DNA of 44,967 bases. Source: Clavulina sp. PMI_390. Lineage: Eukaryota > Basidiomycota > Agaricomycetes > Cantharellales > Hydnaceae. The notes below the pieces were generated by a model. The model made no database searches. It was not told the origin of the DNA and saw only the letters and a program-made list of their open reading frames with translations. The position numbers and the translations under genes were made by a program. Positions 36,049-44,967 of this stretch are shown here, one piece after another (position 1 is the stretch's first letter; each line of letters opens with the position of its first letter). Location of the stretch: assembly GCA_015039315.1 (NCBI GenBank), contig WIDE01000079.1:4114-49080 (forward strand), written 5' to 3'.

Positions 36049-37158
36049 GGAAAAGTAGGAGGGGGTGCAGTTCTTATACTTACTGGCAGCCGAGGGAGTT
36101 TGTTATATGAGGCGATGCTGAGCAAGATCATAGGACAGTCGGATTTTATAGATCAATGGGGCCAATTGATACTGCGAGTGTGGAGAAGAGAGGCGGACAA
36201 ATACGGCGATGGCACACATATGGCAATTAGCCGAGTGTCATCGCAATAAGTTATCTGATTTCTGGGGTCCTACTCGCTTGACGCTACTCACCCACATCGA
36301 GGGGCCAAGCACATTCGATCGGAGGCCCCAATGATGTGTAGCAGCCATTTGGCGGTATTGCCAGGCGCCGGCCCCCAATATTACAAATTTGTTGGCAGAG
36401 AAAAACGTCCTCAGCTTCGAAGAAGCGTCATAATCAAGCCAAGCAATGATGACGTAAGAAGTTTGACGTCGCGTTTCTTCGGCTGGAACAAAGCGGGGCA
36501 GTACTGTAACAACATTAAAGAACTGGTAGAGAGCGTGACACTTGAGGCGGACGAGGTGGGCAATTGTGGAGGCGGGCGCTAGAAGCGATGCCAGGAGCAA
36601 AAGGAGTAGAACCTCTATTAGGAAGGTAGTTTGCGCAGCTTGAGGTAATCAACTCCAAGCCACGAGGGAGATCACAAGGGATGGAAGCCAATCTGCTGTA
36701 CTGAGCAAGGGTAGAAAATCCACATAGATGCCGCCATTGTTTGAAAAATCAAAGGAAATTGGGCGGGGTAGGTCGTGCCTTCGCGTCTCTCTCCTGAGTC
36801 GAACAGCGGTGTTCTAAGGAAAGCGGAGGCCAAGCCTCAGCAAAACTGACCTGCTCGAGGCGAGAGGCAGAGTTGCACGAGGTCCATAGACCCTTTCTCA
36901 CTCCTGGCCGCCAGCAGGCGGTGTAGGATAGTATGACCTGGGTCCGCAGATAGCACGCAAACTATACTGTCAACCAATGAGACCATGGTCTGTCCATGAT
37001 TTGCATAAAATTGACAGCTAAATGAATAGTGATAAGAGCTCTTTTGTCTAAGATATTTCAGCGACACTCATTAGCAATATGAGCACTCACATAGAAGCCG
37101 AACAGCTCTTCATTACGCCGCGCAGCATCGAACCTATCACAACTCTCGATCTTCTCGA
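36049..37158. other. Intergenic between two minus-strand genes
   Basis: 1.1 kb holding the MDM12 3' end and the promoter of the tyrosine-rich gene. A 120-codon minus-strand frame (36600-36238) resembles no family I know. Confidence 0.5.
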
Positions 37159-38469
37159 TCATGCCTCTTTCTCAGCACCTTCTGCCGCACCCATAACGAT
37201 TGTTTGAAAATTTGGGTATACAAGTTCATCTTCAATTGTCTTGCGAATCACATCTTGAATGAAACGCTCCACGCGAGCTACATTTCTCAGCACATGCTTG
37301 TCCTCCTGCCCTATTTCTGTCTCGAGAATGATCGACGGTAGCAGGCGAAGTCCGATGGGCGCAGGCTTGGAGCTGATCCGCGAGGCAGTTGCACTCGCGG
37401 AGAGACGCCCCGCTGCTGCTCGACCAAATGAGCTGCTGCCCATGGCACTGGGTGATTCTGGCTCCACTGCGGGATCAGTTTCTGGTTCGGGGGAAGATCG
37501 ACATGCAGGAGCTGGGCCACCTTCATGCGTCGCGAGTTCGTCTAAGAAACAGACGTGAACGCGCTGTCGAGAGCCCTCATACGCTACTACAAGTTCACCC
37601 TCTAAAACGAGACCCGTGACACACATCTTCATAGGAAGTGCCATAATCATCGGAGATGGGTAATTGATCTGCAACGAAGTGCTGATCCCGAGTCGCATGT
37701 TGGACTCAAATATAATCTTGAAGTGGAGCTGGAGATCGGGCTGTCCATTGTCACGGGGTGGTTTTGGCGGGGTCGGTGAGGAGGGTGAAGGGGATAATGA
37801 ACCAGGAGCTTGGTTCACCGAAGCCACTGGGAATGGGAACGCGGGTCCTTCATGGTAGGGTGTCTGCGCCCCAGAACGAAGCCCTGCAGCAGCGGCTAGG
37901 GGGTATCGAGCGGGCATGGCGCCAGTTTGAACAAAGGAGTTGGCAGCTGAGTACCCGGGTCTGTGTAGAGAAGCACCGGGCCCTCTGGAGAAGGATGCCA
38001 CGCTTTGACCCAGGGCGGGGGTATGAGCTCCAGCGGAGGAATAGGCCCCTGCCCTCAAGTTATGAGCGGGTGATTGATATCGACTCGAGGCACCGTCGCG
38101 AGAGAAGAGAGCTTCCGAAGGCATCCCAGAAGTTTGGAAGGGTATTGAGCCCACGCCCACTTCACTTGGAGCTCCTTCACGCCGAGAAACCCACTCATAG
38201 TCCTCTGAGGGTGGTTCTGGAGTGGGGTTCGGTTGAGGCTCCGGCTCTTCTTCATCGTCTTCTAGGAAGTCTGCATATATATCACGGATGTCCACGAGCG
38301 ATATATCAGGAGGATTAGATCCAAACTCGAAAGATGTCACGGCAATGGGGCCGATGGCAGAGGGACGCGTCGCACTAGACAGCGACGCATTCAGGAGCTC
38401 TAGCACTTTGGCGGAGAGGTCAGGGGTAAGAGACTCCCAGTCTAGATCGATAGTACCAGCGCCAGACAT
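37159..38469 (-). CDS. MDM12: ERMES subunit Mdm12 (SMP domain)
   Basis: A single uninterrupted frame of 436 aa. Mdm12 is the cytosolic bridge of the ER-mitochondria encounter structure, binding Mmm1 and Mdm34 and carrying phospholipid through its SMP tube. The N terminus (IDLDWESL, LELLNASL, RPSAIGPIAVTSFEFG, VDIRDIYADFLEDDEEEPEP) and the C-terminal SMP parts (LQLHFKIIFESNMRLGISTS, ITGLVLEGELVVAYEG-like segment, RVHVCFLDEL, then LLPSIILETEIGQ, RVERFIQDVIRKTIEDELV) match the family in order. Two inserts, a Ser/Pro/Ala-rich stretch (~80-240) and a shorter one (~325-370), break the domain and account for the length above the yeast protein. It is head to head with the Hot13-like gene. Confidence 0.95.
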   Translation of the reverse strand: MSGAGTIDLDWESLTPDLSAKVLELLNASLSSATRPSAIGPIAVTSFEFGSNPPDISLVDIRDIYADFLEDDEEEPEPQPNPTPEPPSEDYEWVSRREGAPSEVGVGSIPFQTSGMPSEALFSRDGASSRYQSPAHNLRAGAYSSAGAHTPALGQSVASFSRGPGASLHRPGYSAANSFVQTGAMPARYPLAAAAGLRSGAQTPYHEGPAFPFPVASVNQAPGSLSPSPSSPTPPKPPRDNGQPDLQLHFKIIFESNMRLGISTSLQINYPSPMIMALPMKMCVTGLVLEGELVVAYEGSRQRVHVCFLDELATHEGGPAPACRSSPEPETDPAVEPESPSAMGSSSFGRAAAGRLSASATASRISSKPAPIGLRLLPSIILETEIGQEDKHVLRNVARVERFIQDVIRKTIEDELVYPNFQTIVMGAAEGAEKEA

Positions 38470-38574
38470 CGCTTATGAAACTTATTGCTCGCCGCCCTCA
38501 GGCGCGTTTTACGAAGGGGGTGCGAATCACAACACGCGCAAACAACGGCACGCACTGGCACGATTTGATCCCGA
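38470..38574. promoter_or_regulatory. Very short bidirectional promoter, MDM12 / HOT13-like
   Basis: Only about 105 bp separate the MDM12 start codon from the proposed start of the CHY zinc-finger gene. No TATA box is obvious. If the first exon of the CHY gene is wrong, the spacing changes by under 100 bp. Confidence 0.55.
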
Positions 38575-39138
38575 ATGTGGCACGTATTGGGATTCCTCTA
38601 TTACAGTGCTCGACGACGGCTCTCCTGATTTCCTGTTAATGAAACCAGTAAACATGTTTTGAACGCTCAGGTTTCTATTCGCGCCCCATGCTGTCAAAAA
38701 TGGTTCGATTGCCCGGAGTGTCACGCTGAAGTTTCATCGCATCCTCTGAGGAAAACGATGGAGATGGCTTTTATCTGCAAGAAATGCAAGAAGGCTTTCC
38801 GCAAGGATATGTCGAACTACGAGGAGAGTGACGAATACTGCCCCCACTGCGACAATCACTACGTGCGTGCTTTCCGGACCTCGATCGTGTCTCGACTGAG
38901 ACATGTTTGATATCACTATTCTTTCAGGTGATCGAAGCAAAAACCCCACAAGCTATGTTGGGCGTCGAAGGAGAGGATGCAAGGAAGGATAATCGGTATG
39001 CTGCTGCTCTGCTCTTGTTGAAACGCGACGCCGCTCATTCCGCATCGATACCTCAGAATGGTGAAAGATGACCGAGTGAAAGAAGACCCATCAAAGTCAA
39101 TATTCAATCAGGACTTTACTGATCGGGTTGGCGTATGA
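38575..39138 (+). CDS. HOT13: CHY zinc-finger protein, Hot13-like
   Basis: Predicted 122 aa in four exons: 38575-38579, 38649-38862, 38928-38995 and 39057-39138. The CHY zinc finger is complete: CKH at the N terminus, CC, CPEC, H, CKKC and CPHCDNHY; the tail is acidic then basic (EGEDARKDNR, DDRVKEDP). Yeast Hot13, of similar size, works in the mitochondrial intermembrane space, keeping Mia40 zinc-free and active; this assignment follows from size and domain. The first exon is inferred: the frame enters the intron acceptor at CAG|T AAA CAT, needing TG before it to make the first Cys, and ATGTG followed by GCACGT is the only fitting site found. Exons 2-4 are well supported. Confidence 0.8.
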
Positions 39139-39418
39139 TCCCTCGTCGAATGTTTTTTGTTTGTGCGTTTGCGTCCTCTGACACCATTCCGCGTGTTACT
39201 AACGTTCGATCTAGACTCATTGATATCCTATAATCACTACCCATTTTTGTGTCGGACTATCTATAAAGCGCAGTCGCGGCTTGAGTGGAACTCCCGCGAC
39301 GACAGTCTGATCTATATATCTGATGCAACTGTGAATGTGACAAACCTTTTGGGCCCAGTAAACTCCAGGAGAGAAAACCGACCCCTTCGTTCAGCGCTCT
39401 GAGAGCTCTATTAGCTTT

Positions 39419-41532
39419 ATGTTCTCTGCCGCGAATTTTACCTCTCTGCTCGCTTCATTAAGGCTAGCACCTGCGCTTGAGCGACCAGACATCGCAGGAC
39501 CTGTTACAGTTCAGGCTTTCGTTCAGACGAGCTCAGAATCAAACAACGCTTGCGCCTTCCAGCCCTATCCATCTCCTTCTGTAAATATCCCCCAGTTTGC
39601 TCCTTATGATCCCAAAATATCCAGCATCTACAGGTATCGACAGCAGCAATCCGTGAACTTGGGAAGTTGGTAAGCTTGACTGTCTTCTGATTAAGCATTA
39701 CTCTTCATCCCAGGCGCTTACCCAAGCCTTCAATAGGTTCGTCCAGGAGAACTGGATGGTGCCATCAATCTTCACCTGCGCTGGAGGCAACAAGGCTGGC
39801 GAACACGACGTTGCAAGTGGCTGGGGAAACACTACTGTTGCCCGCCAGATCCTCGAACGACACTGGGACACCTGGATTCAGCCTTCCGATTTCGCTTATC
39901 TTCGATCTATTGGTATCAACACAGTTCGCCTTCCGATTGGGTTTTGGAGTCTTGGTCCTTCGTTCATGCAAGGCACGCCGTTTGAGGATGTCGCTCAGGT
40001 CTATATGAATAGTTGGCCTCGAGTGCTCCAGGCCATCAAGACTGCCGAGTTGTATGGGATCGGGGTCCTCGTCGATTTACATGGCGCTCCTGGGAGCCAG
40101 AATGGTACGTTTTCAGAGTCCTATCATTACCTTTCTGATCTTATCGGCGATCATTCTCTGTGATAGGTCAATCGCACTCTGGGACATCGGACGGAGTCGT
40201 GGGTCTCTTCAAAAATGAAAGCTATATGAACAAAACGATCGATGTTCTGGCGTACTTAACCGAGCAACTGACTTGTGTCAACAACGTCGTAGGCATCCAA
40301 ATCCTGAACGAACCCGTGAATGACCCCATCCTTCCTTCGTTCTGTGAGCCAATTTCATCTTGTACTACACTTGCTCCAGCATCCTAACTTTTTTTGATCA
40401 TTGAGATAATCGTACTTTGGATGTCCTGCGATCTGTGAACAACAAGTCTGCCTCGTTTCCGTTCTACATCCACGATGCATTCAATCTGGGGCAGTACAGC
40501 GCTTTTGTGGCCAATCGAGATGACTTCCTCGTAGAAGATCATCATTCCTACTTCGTCTACACAGCTTCTGATACAACCGAATCAGCGCAAGGCCACACAA
40601 ACGATGTGAACACGACGATCGCCAAGCAGCTCACTACCGCCTCGAACTCGGAGCGCGGCAATCTCGTCTTGGATGAATGGTCCTGCGCTCTAACCGACAA
40701 AAGTCTAGCCCAGGCATCCAACCCTGCTGCAGCACAACAAGAGTTCTGCACGACCCAAATGGATGTATACGCTGCTGCGTCCGCGGGTTGGGCCTTCTGG
40801 AGCTACTACATGGAAGACTGCCAGGACAACGGAGGATGGTGCTTCAAGCAGGCTGTGAACAACAGCCTTCCACCGACATTCTTCTCGTATCCGACCATCG
40901 CTTCCGCCCCTCGGGATCCTCTGGCTCCTCTTGGCGACGCCATGTCATATACACTCGCCAACCTTTCTGCTTCAGCGCCAATATCGCAGATTGTTCAGCT
41001 TGCTCTCATGCCGAATGACGCCGATCACCCTGTGATGCCGACAAATATCACACATACGACACTGAATTCGACAGGAGCGAACTCTACATCAGCCAGACTT
41101 TCGACGCGACGTTTGGATGACGACTCTTCGGGGGTTGGCATGAGTGGCCGACCCCATCAGGTCGCCATTGAGGGGCGGCGGGCTGCGCGGCGACAAGCCC
41201 TTCCTCACTCATCCAGTCTGAACGAGACCCAGACGCAAGGAACTTCTCCATTCAACCGTCTCGATAGCATTACGGCGAACCAGGCGGCGATCGCACGTGG
41301 CTATCAGGATGGGTTCACAACTTCGAAGATCTTCGCGCAGTATGGGATGAGTCGGCTGGGGTTCAAGGGACAATATATCGCTGATAGCGCTGTTGAGCTC
41401 GTCCAGGCACAGGTTATTGGGGATGAGGATCAGTCTATTTATGGGACGTGGTTCAAGCGAGGGCTGTCAGATGGCGAGGCGCAGGTGATTGCTGCGATAT
41501 CGAATACGGTTCCCGTGTATTCGCATTCGTAA
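39419..41532 (+). CDS. GH5 exo-beta-1,3-glucanase
   Basis: Predicted 640 aa in four exons: 39419-39669, 39737-40104, 40167-40343 and 40406-41532. Glycoside hydrolase family 5 with the fungal exo-1,3-glucanase layout: YRQQQSVNLGSWFVQENW, HWDTWI, INTVRLPIGFW, GVLVDLHGAPGSQNG, the acid/base Glu in LNEPVND (~255), DHHSYFVY and the nucleophile Glu in LVLDEWSC (~355), then WAFWSYYMED. Cysteines and many N-glycosylation sites fit a wall or secreted enzyme trimming beta-1,3-glucan. A roughly 150-residue C-terminal region follows the barrel (GYQDGFTTSKIFAQYGMSRL... GLSDGEAQVIAAI), seen in related basidiomycete enzymes as I recall. No clear signal peptide is present at this Met, so the 5' end may be incomplete. 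Confidence 0.86.
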
Positions 41533-41978
41533 ATAACTATGAGTCTGAAGGATATTAGGCATTCATACCATGAATGCCCAGTAATGGTTCTTGATTTGAT
41601 AAAGCGTGAGAATAACCATCATGGAGAATCCTCGTTCTGATCCTACTACAAAGTACGAGGGGTTGAGAGAAGACAACTCTTCAGCATCGCGACACTCATT
41701 GCGTGCCTTGAACCACGAATGTCCGCGCTGTATGCATGACGTCATGGGAGCCATGTGGTACGGCCCGCGACACATCTGGGGAATGATGCCCTAGCGCCCA
41801 TCATCGCGGTGATCAACTGCCCCTCCTCCTCCATATCTTAGCCTTGGCGCGTCCACTGTTTCTGTCGCAAACTACCACCCTGCTATTCCCTCCCTATAAT
41901 CCGGAGTTTCAAGCAACCTTCCTTGTTGCTGAGTCTCTAAACCACCTGCTTTCAAAAGGTCATAGTTCTGAGCTCAAA
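41533..41978. other. Intergenic upstream of hemerythrin-like gene 1
   Basis: 446 bp with the glucanase 3' UTR and the next promoter. No further gene seen. Confidence 0.5.
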
Positions 41979-43016
41979 ATGTCCGCAACCACACCTTTGA
42001 ACGAGACAACTCTCGAGAGCCTTCATGCCGCTTTGGACCTCATGTCCAAAGCAGGCAATGGGCCCGCACCAAAAGATCTCGCTGTTCTGCAGAGCTGGCT
42101 GATGTCAAATGTGCATGCTAGCGTCCTGAACATGCTGAAGCATATCTATCTCGTGAGTAGCTCTCCCTTCTCTATTATGAAATACAATAATTGAAATGCG
42201 ATTATAGCTCGGACCTACCATTGCGCCAGAGGATGAGACTGACTTCGTGAAATATGGCCTAATGTGGTGCACGGTGCGATATATCATTCAACAATCTTGG
42301 CTCTTCGGTGCATATAGATCTAATTGGCTTTACTTGTTCTTTGCATTTAGATGATTCATGCCCATCACCATGAAGAAGAGACCTGGTACTTCAACTACCT
42401 GAGCAAGGCGATCAAGCCTGAGCAGATTGAGAAGGAGCATGCCAAGTTCCACGCACCACTCCATGCAATCGAGGATTATCTCGTCACTTGTCTCCCGGGT
42501 GGCTCAGAGTGGGGAATTCATCGCACCAAGGTGCCGAATGATGCCACCAGTGTCCGTTTTGAGGCAGCGACGCTCAACTCGAAGATTGACGAGCTGGCCA
42601 CCACCTTCCTTCCTCACGTAAGTCTGTGTGCTTACTGCTGAGCAGCCCGGGCGAACCCTACTAACATCCTACTTATAGTTTTGTGACGAAATCTCCTACC
42701 TTGAACCATCCAAATTACGGGCCTTCGTCACTGAGGACGAATTCAAGGTGATCATGCAAAGAGCAGATAAAGAAATTGGGAAATTGGTAAGCAAATAGCC
42801 AAACCTCGCCCACACCCCCATCTAAATGCTTCTTCCGCTACTTTACCTCCCACGTTGCAGCCTGCGTCTTGCCATGTTTTGATTGCCCAACATGCGCTCA
42901 ATCCAGCCTTCCCTCCCGCACCATGGGTGGTGAAGAATATTCTGATTCCCTGGGTCTTTTACTGGCCTGAACGCCGTATCTGGCGTTTTATTCCAGCCTC
43001 AACGCACTGGTCCTAG
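41979..43016 (+). CDS. Hemerythrin-like (HHE) protein 1 of tandem pair
   Basis: Predicted 256 aa in five exons, all joined in phase 0: 41979-42152, 42208-42273, 42351-42617, 42679-42786 and 42861-43016. The middle carries a hemerythrin/HHE-type histidine-glutamate signature: MIHAHHHEEETWYFNYL, then QIEKEHAKFHAPLHAIEDYL, with a later LPHFCDEISYLEP. Such four-helix proteins bind a di-iron or other metal centre; the function in fungi is not settled. The C terminus is distinctive and hydrophobic: APWVVKNILIPWVFYWPERR then IWRF. The start Met is chosen because it aligns with the paralogue 1.6 kb downstream. Confidence 0.83.
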
Positions 43017-43557
43017 AGCAACGATGAGACCTGAGCGCTGGCCGCTATCATGATTACCAGCCTATAGGATCTTGTTTTTTGGGGCTCAGTTACTGCAATC
43101 CATTACTTCGCCACTTGAAGACTCGATGTGAGATGAACCATTTCTACATTTCTTGGGACCAATCATTGCGCCCCGCTTGCAAAAGCATCCGCTACTGAGT
43201 CACTTAAATGTATTTCACACGATGGGCATGGAGCCTCCGAGTCTGATGTCCAATCCCACAGCCTATCGCCATGTTTCCATAGCACGCGGGTCCCTTTGTC
43301 TCACACGGAAATCTTCTGCTGCGTTTGTGTTGGAATTATCGTCATGGGCTTCGATGCCCGGGTAGACGCTCATCCCAGCGCCAATCACCATTCACCTGCC
43401 ATCCTGCACGCATGGTATATAGGACTGCAATTACCGCCTCAACATTAACTCGTTCCTCTTTGTCCTAAATTGGACGAATTCATATAATCTATCAATTGAG
43501 GCGAGATTTGCCTCACTAGCCTATCTCCACGCTACCAGCAAGACTCGTCAAACCACC
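43017..43557. other. Spacer between tandem hemerythrin-like genes
   Basis: 541 bp with 3' UTR and promoter. A TATATA-like sequence (GGTATATAGG) at about 43413-43422 lies 140 bp upstream of the next ATG and is a possible TATA box. Confidence 0.5.
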
Positions 43558-44587
43558 ATGTCTTCAGCAACAATTATCCTAGCGAAGAAGACTACGGCTG
43601 AGAGGCTCGATGCCGCTATGGAACTCATGTCCCAGAAAGGTCGGGGTCCCAACCCTACAGACCCCGCGGAGCATCAAGCTTGGATCATGTCGAACGCACA
43701 TGGTGCTATCCTCAACATGCTGAAGCAGTTCTATGTGGTAGGTTTCCTGATTTTGTTGACCTATGGGAGAACACCTCATTCAAAGGCTGGTACGTAGCTT
43801 GGGCCCACTATCAAGCCAGCAGACTATGAGGATTTCGTGGGGTATGGTCTCATGTGGTGTTCAGTAAGTGGTGCTTTAAATAACAAAAAAGTACAATGGG
43901 AACTGACTTCCAAGCGCTATTTTCTCTCCCAGGTCGTTCACACACATCATCACGAGGAAGAGTCTTGGTATTTTGGATATCTGAACAAGGTCATCCAGCT
44001 CGAGCAGATCGAGAAGGAGCACGCGTTGTTCAACCAACCCCTCATGGACATGGAGAACTACCTGGTCAGCTGTCTCCCAGCCGGCGCTGAGTGGGGCATC
44101 ACTCGCAACAAAGTGCCAAGTGACTCTCCCAATGTCCCTTTCGACGCTGCCAAAGTGAATGCGATTATCGATACCTTGGTTGTTAGCTTCCTCCCACACG
44201 TGCGTCCTTTTATGATATCTCATCTACATCTACATATAGTTCTAATATGAATTTCGGTAGTTTTGCGATGAAATATCGTATCTTGACGCCGAGAAGTTAC
44301 GGGCATTTATCACTGACAGTGAATGGAAGGAGATTGAAGAACGGGGAAAGAAAGAAATTGGTGGTCAGGTACGACAATTCCTAACAGCAACCTTTGTAGA
44401 AACTTATCGTTCGCTCCGCTTTCTCTTCTAGCCTCCTGTTTTCCATGTGATGGGAGTTCTGCACTCTCGCAATACAGCGTTCCCACCTGCCCCTTGGCTT
44501 GTAGTGAATATACTAATTCCTTGGGTGTTCTACTGGCCATACCGCCGCCTATGGCGCTTCGCTCCTGCATACTCTTATTGGGCATAG
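43558..44587 (+). CDS. Hemerythrin-like (HHE) protein 2 of tandem pair
   Basis: Predicted 258 aa in five phase-0 exons: 43558-43737, 43798-43863, 43933-44199, 44261-44368 and 44432-44587. Exons 2-5 have exactly the same lengths as in gene 1 (66, 267, 108 and 156 nt), so the two arose by tandem duplication. Shared motifs: VHTHHHEEESWYFGYL, QIEKEHALFNQPL, FLPHFCDEISYLD and the C-terminal APWLVVNILIPWVFYWP. Flanking residues have diverged considerably, so the duplication is not recent. The metal-binding His/Glu positions are kept in both copies. Confidence 0.83.
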
Positions 44588-44967
44588 ACTTTGCTTGTCT
44601 AGATACCCGCGGCATATTAGACTGCACACATAACCGCGATTCCACAATCAGCATTCACTCCTCCACTGGCATCTGAACACGCTCGTGAAGACTAGCCTTG
44701 ATCACATTAATAGGTCTACCACTACGACTAACATTTGCAGATAAAGATCCCAAACATCCAGTTACTGGGAGCATGATGGGCGTCAGTGGATCTCCGTTTT
44801 GACAGCTTGGCACCTGAATATTCCGTCCGTCATCGAATGATTCACTAAAGAGCTCCATCTTGTTCTGAACCGCTACAAAGCACTTATTGAAGTTCTCATA
44901 TTAAGTTTCGCAATGACGCCGGACATTTCCCCAGCCTGGGTCGTACTCATGCATCATCCTCGCCAGG
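44588..44967. other. Downstream flank, no gene seen
   Basis: 380 bp to the window edge. A 67-codon minus-strand frame (44858-44655) shows nothing recognisable; it cannot be excluded that an exon of a gene outside the window begins here. Confidence 0.45.

Noticed and set aside
36238..36600. 120-codon minus-strand frame between the tyrosine-rich gene and MDM12
   Set aside because: No recognisable motif and no supporting context; left as intergenic.

Overview
The window is eukaryotic nuclear DNA from a filamentous fungus, most likely a mushroom-forming basidiomycete (Agaricomycetes). The evidence is short spliceosomal introns (about 50-125 nt, GT/GC...AG, CTNAY-like branch sites), dense genes with short spacers, and a set of families typical of that class: a NACHT-WD40 NLR, a Trs85-type TRAPP subunit, a GH5 exo-glucanase with a basidiomycete-style C-terminal extension, and hemerythrin-like tandem genes. 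Exon joins were worked out by hand, by checking splice sites, phase and family continuity. No species is assigned.

Layout. 1-7 kb is accessory: a 533-bp transposon with 41-bp terminal inverted repeats and a perfect 9-bp target duplication, then a seven-exon minus-strand gene for a 1483-aa protein kinase-NACHT-WD40 receptor (6830 to 2036). Its C-terminal half contains almost no CpG. 7-14 kb is gene-poor: a decayed 5'-truncated non-LTR retrotransposon remnant (RNase H plus Cys/His tail) split by a 650-bp GAACC-rich insertion, then a partial copy of an F-box gene that runs into a 212-N assembly gap.

14-45 kb is ordinary euchromatin. In order: the full F-box gene (+); an ELO fatty-acid elongase (-); a TRAPPC8/Trs85 homologue (+), divergent from the elongase; a DENN-domain protein (+); a YheT/ABHD-type alpha/beta hydrolase (+); a small tyrosine-rich protein of unknown function (-); the ERMES subunit Mdm12 (-), head to head with a Hot13-like CHY zinc-finger protein (+) about 105 bp away; a GH5 exo-beta-1,3-glucanase (+); and two tandem hemerythrin-like genes (+) with identical intron layout.

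The conserved genes serve membrane traffic and lipids (TRAPPC8, DENN Rab-GEF candidate, elongase, hydrolase) and mitochondria (Mdm12, Hot13). The most interesting accessory locus is the NLR. Its WD40 repeats are nearly identical except at surface-type positions, as in fungal allorecognition receptors. It also carries a kinase domain with an unusual lysine-to-arginine change, and lies in a stretch that looks shaped by CpG methylation.
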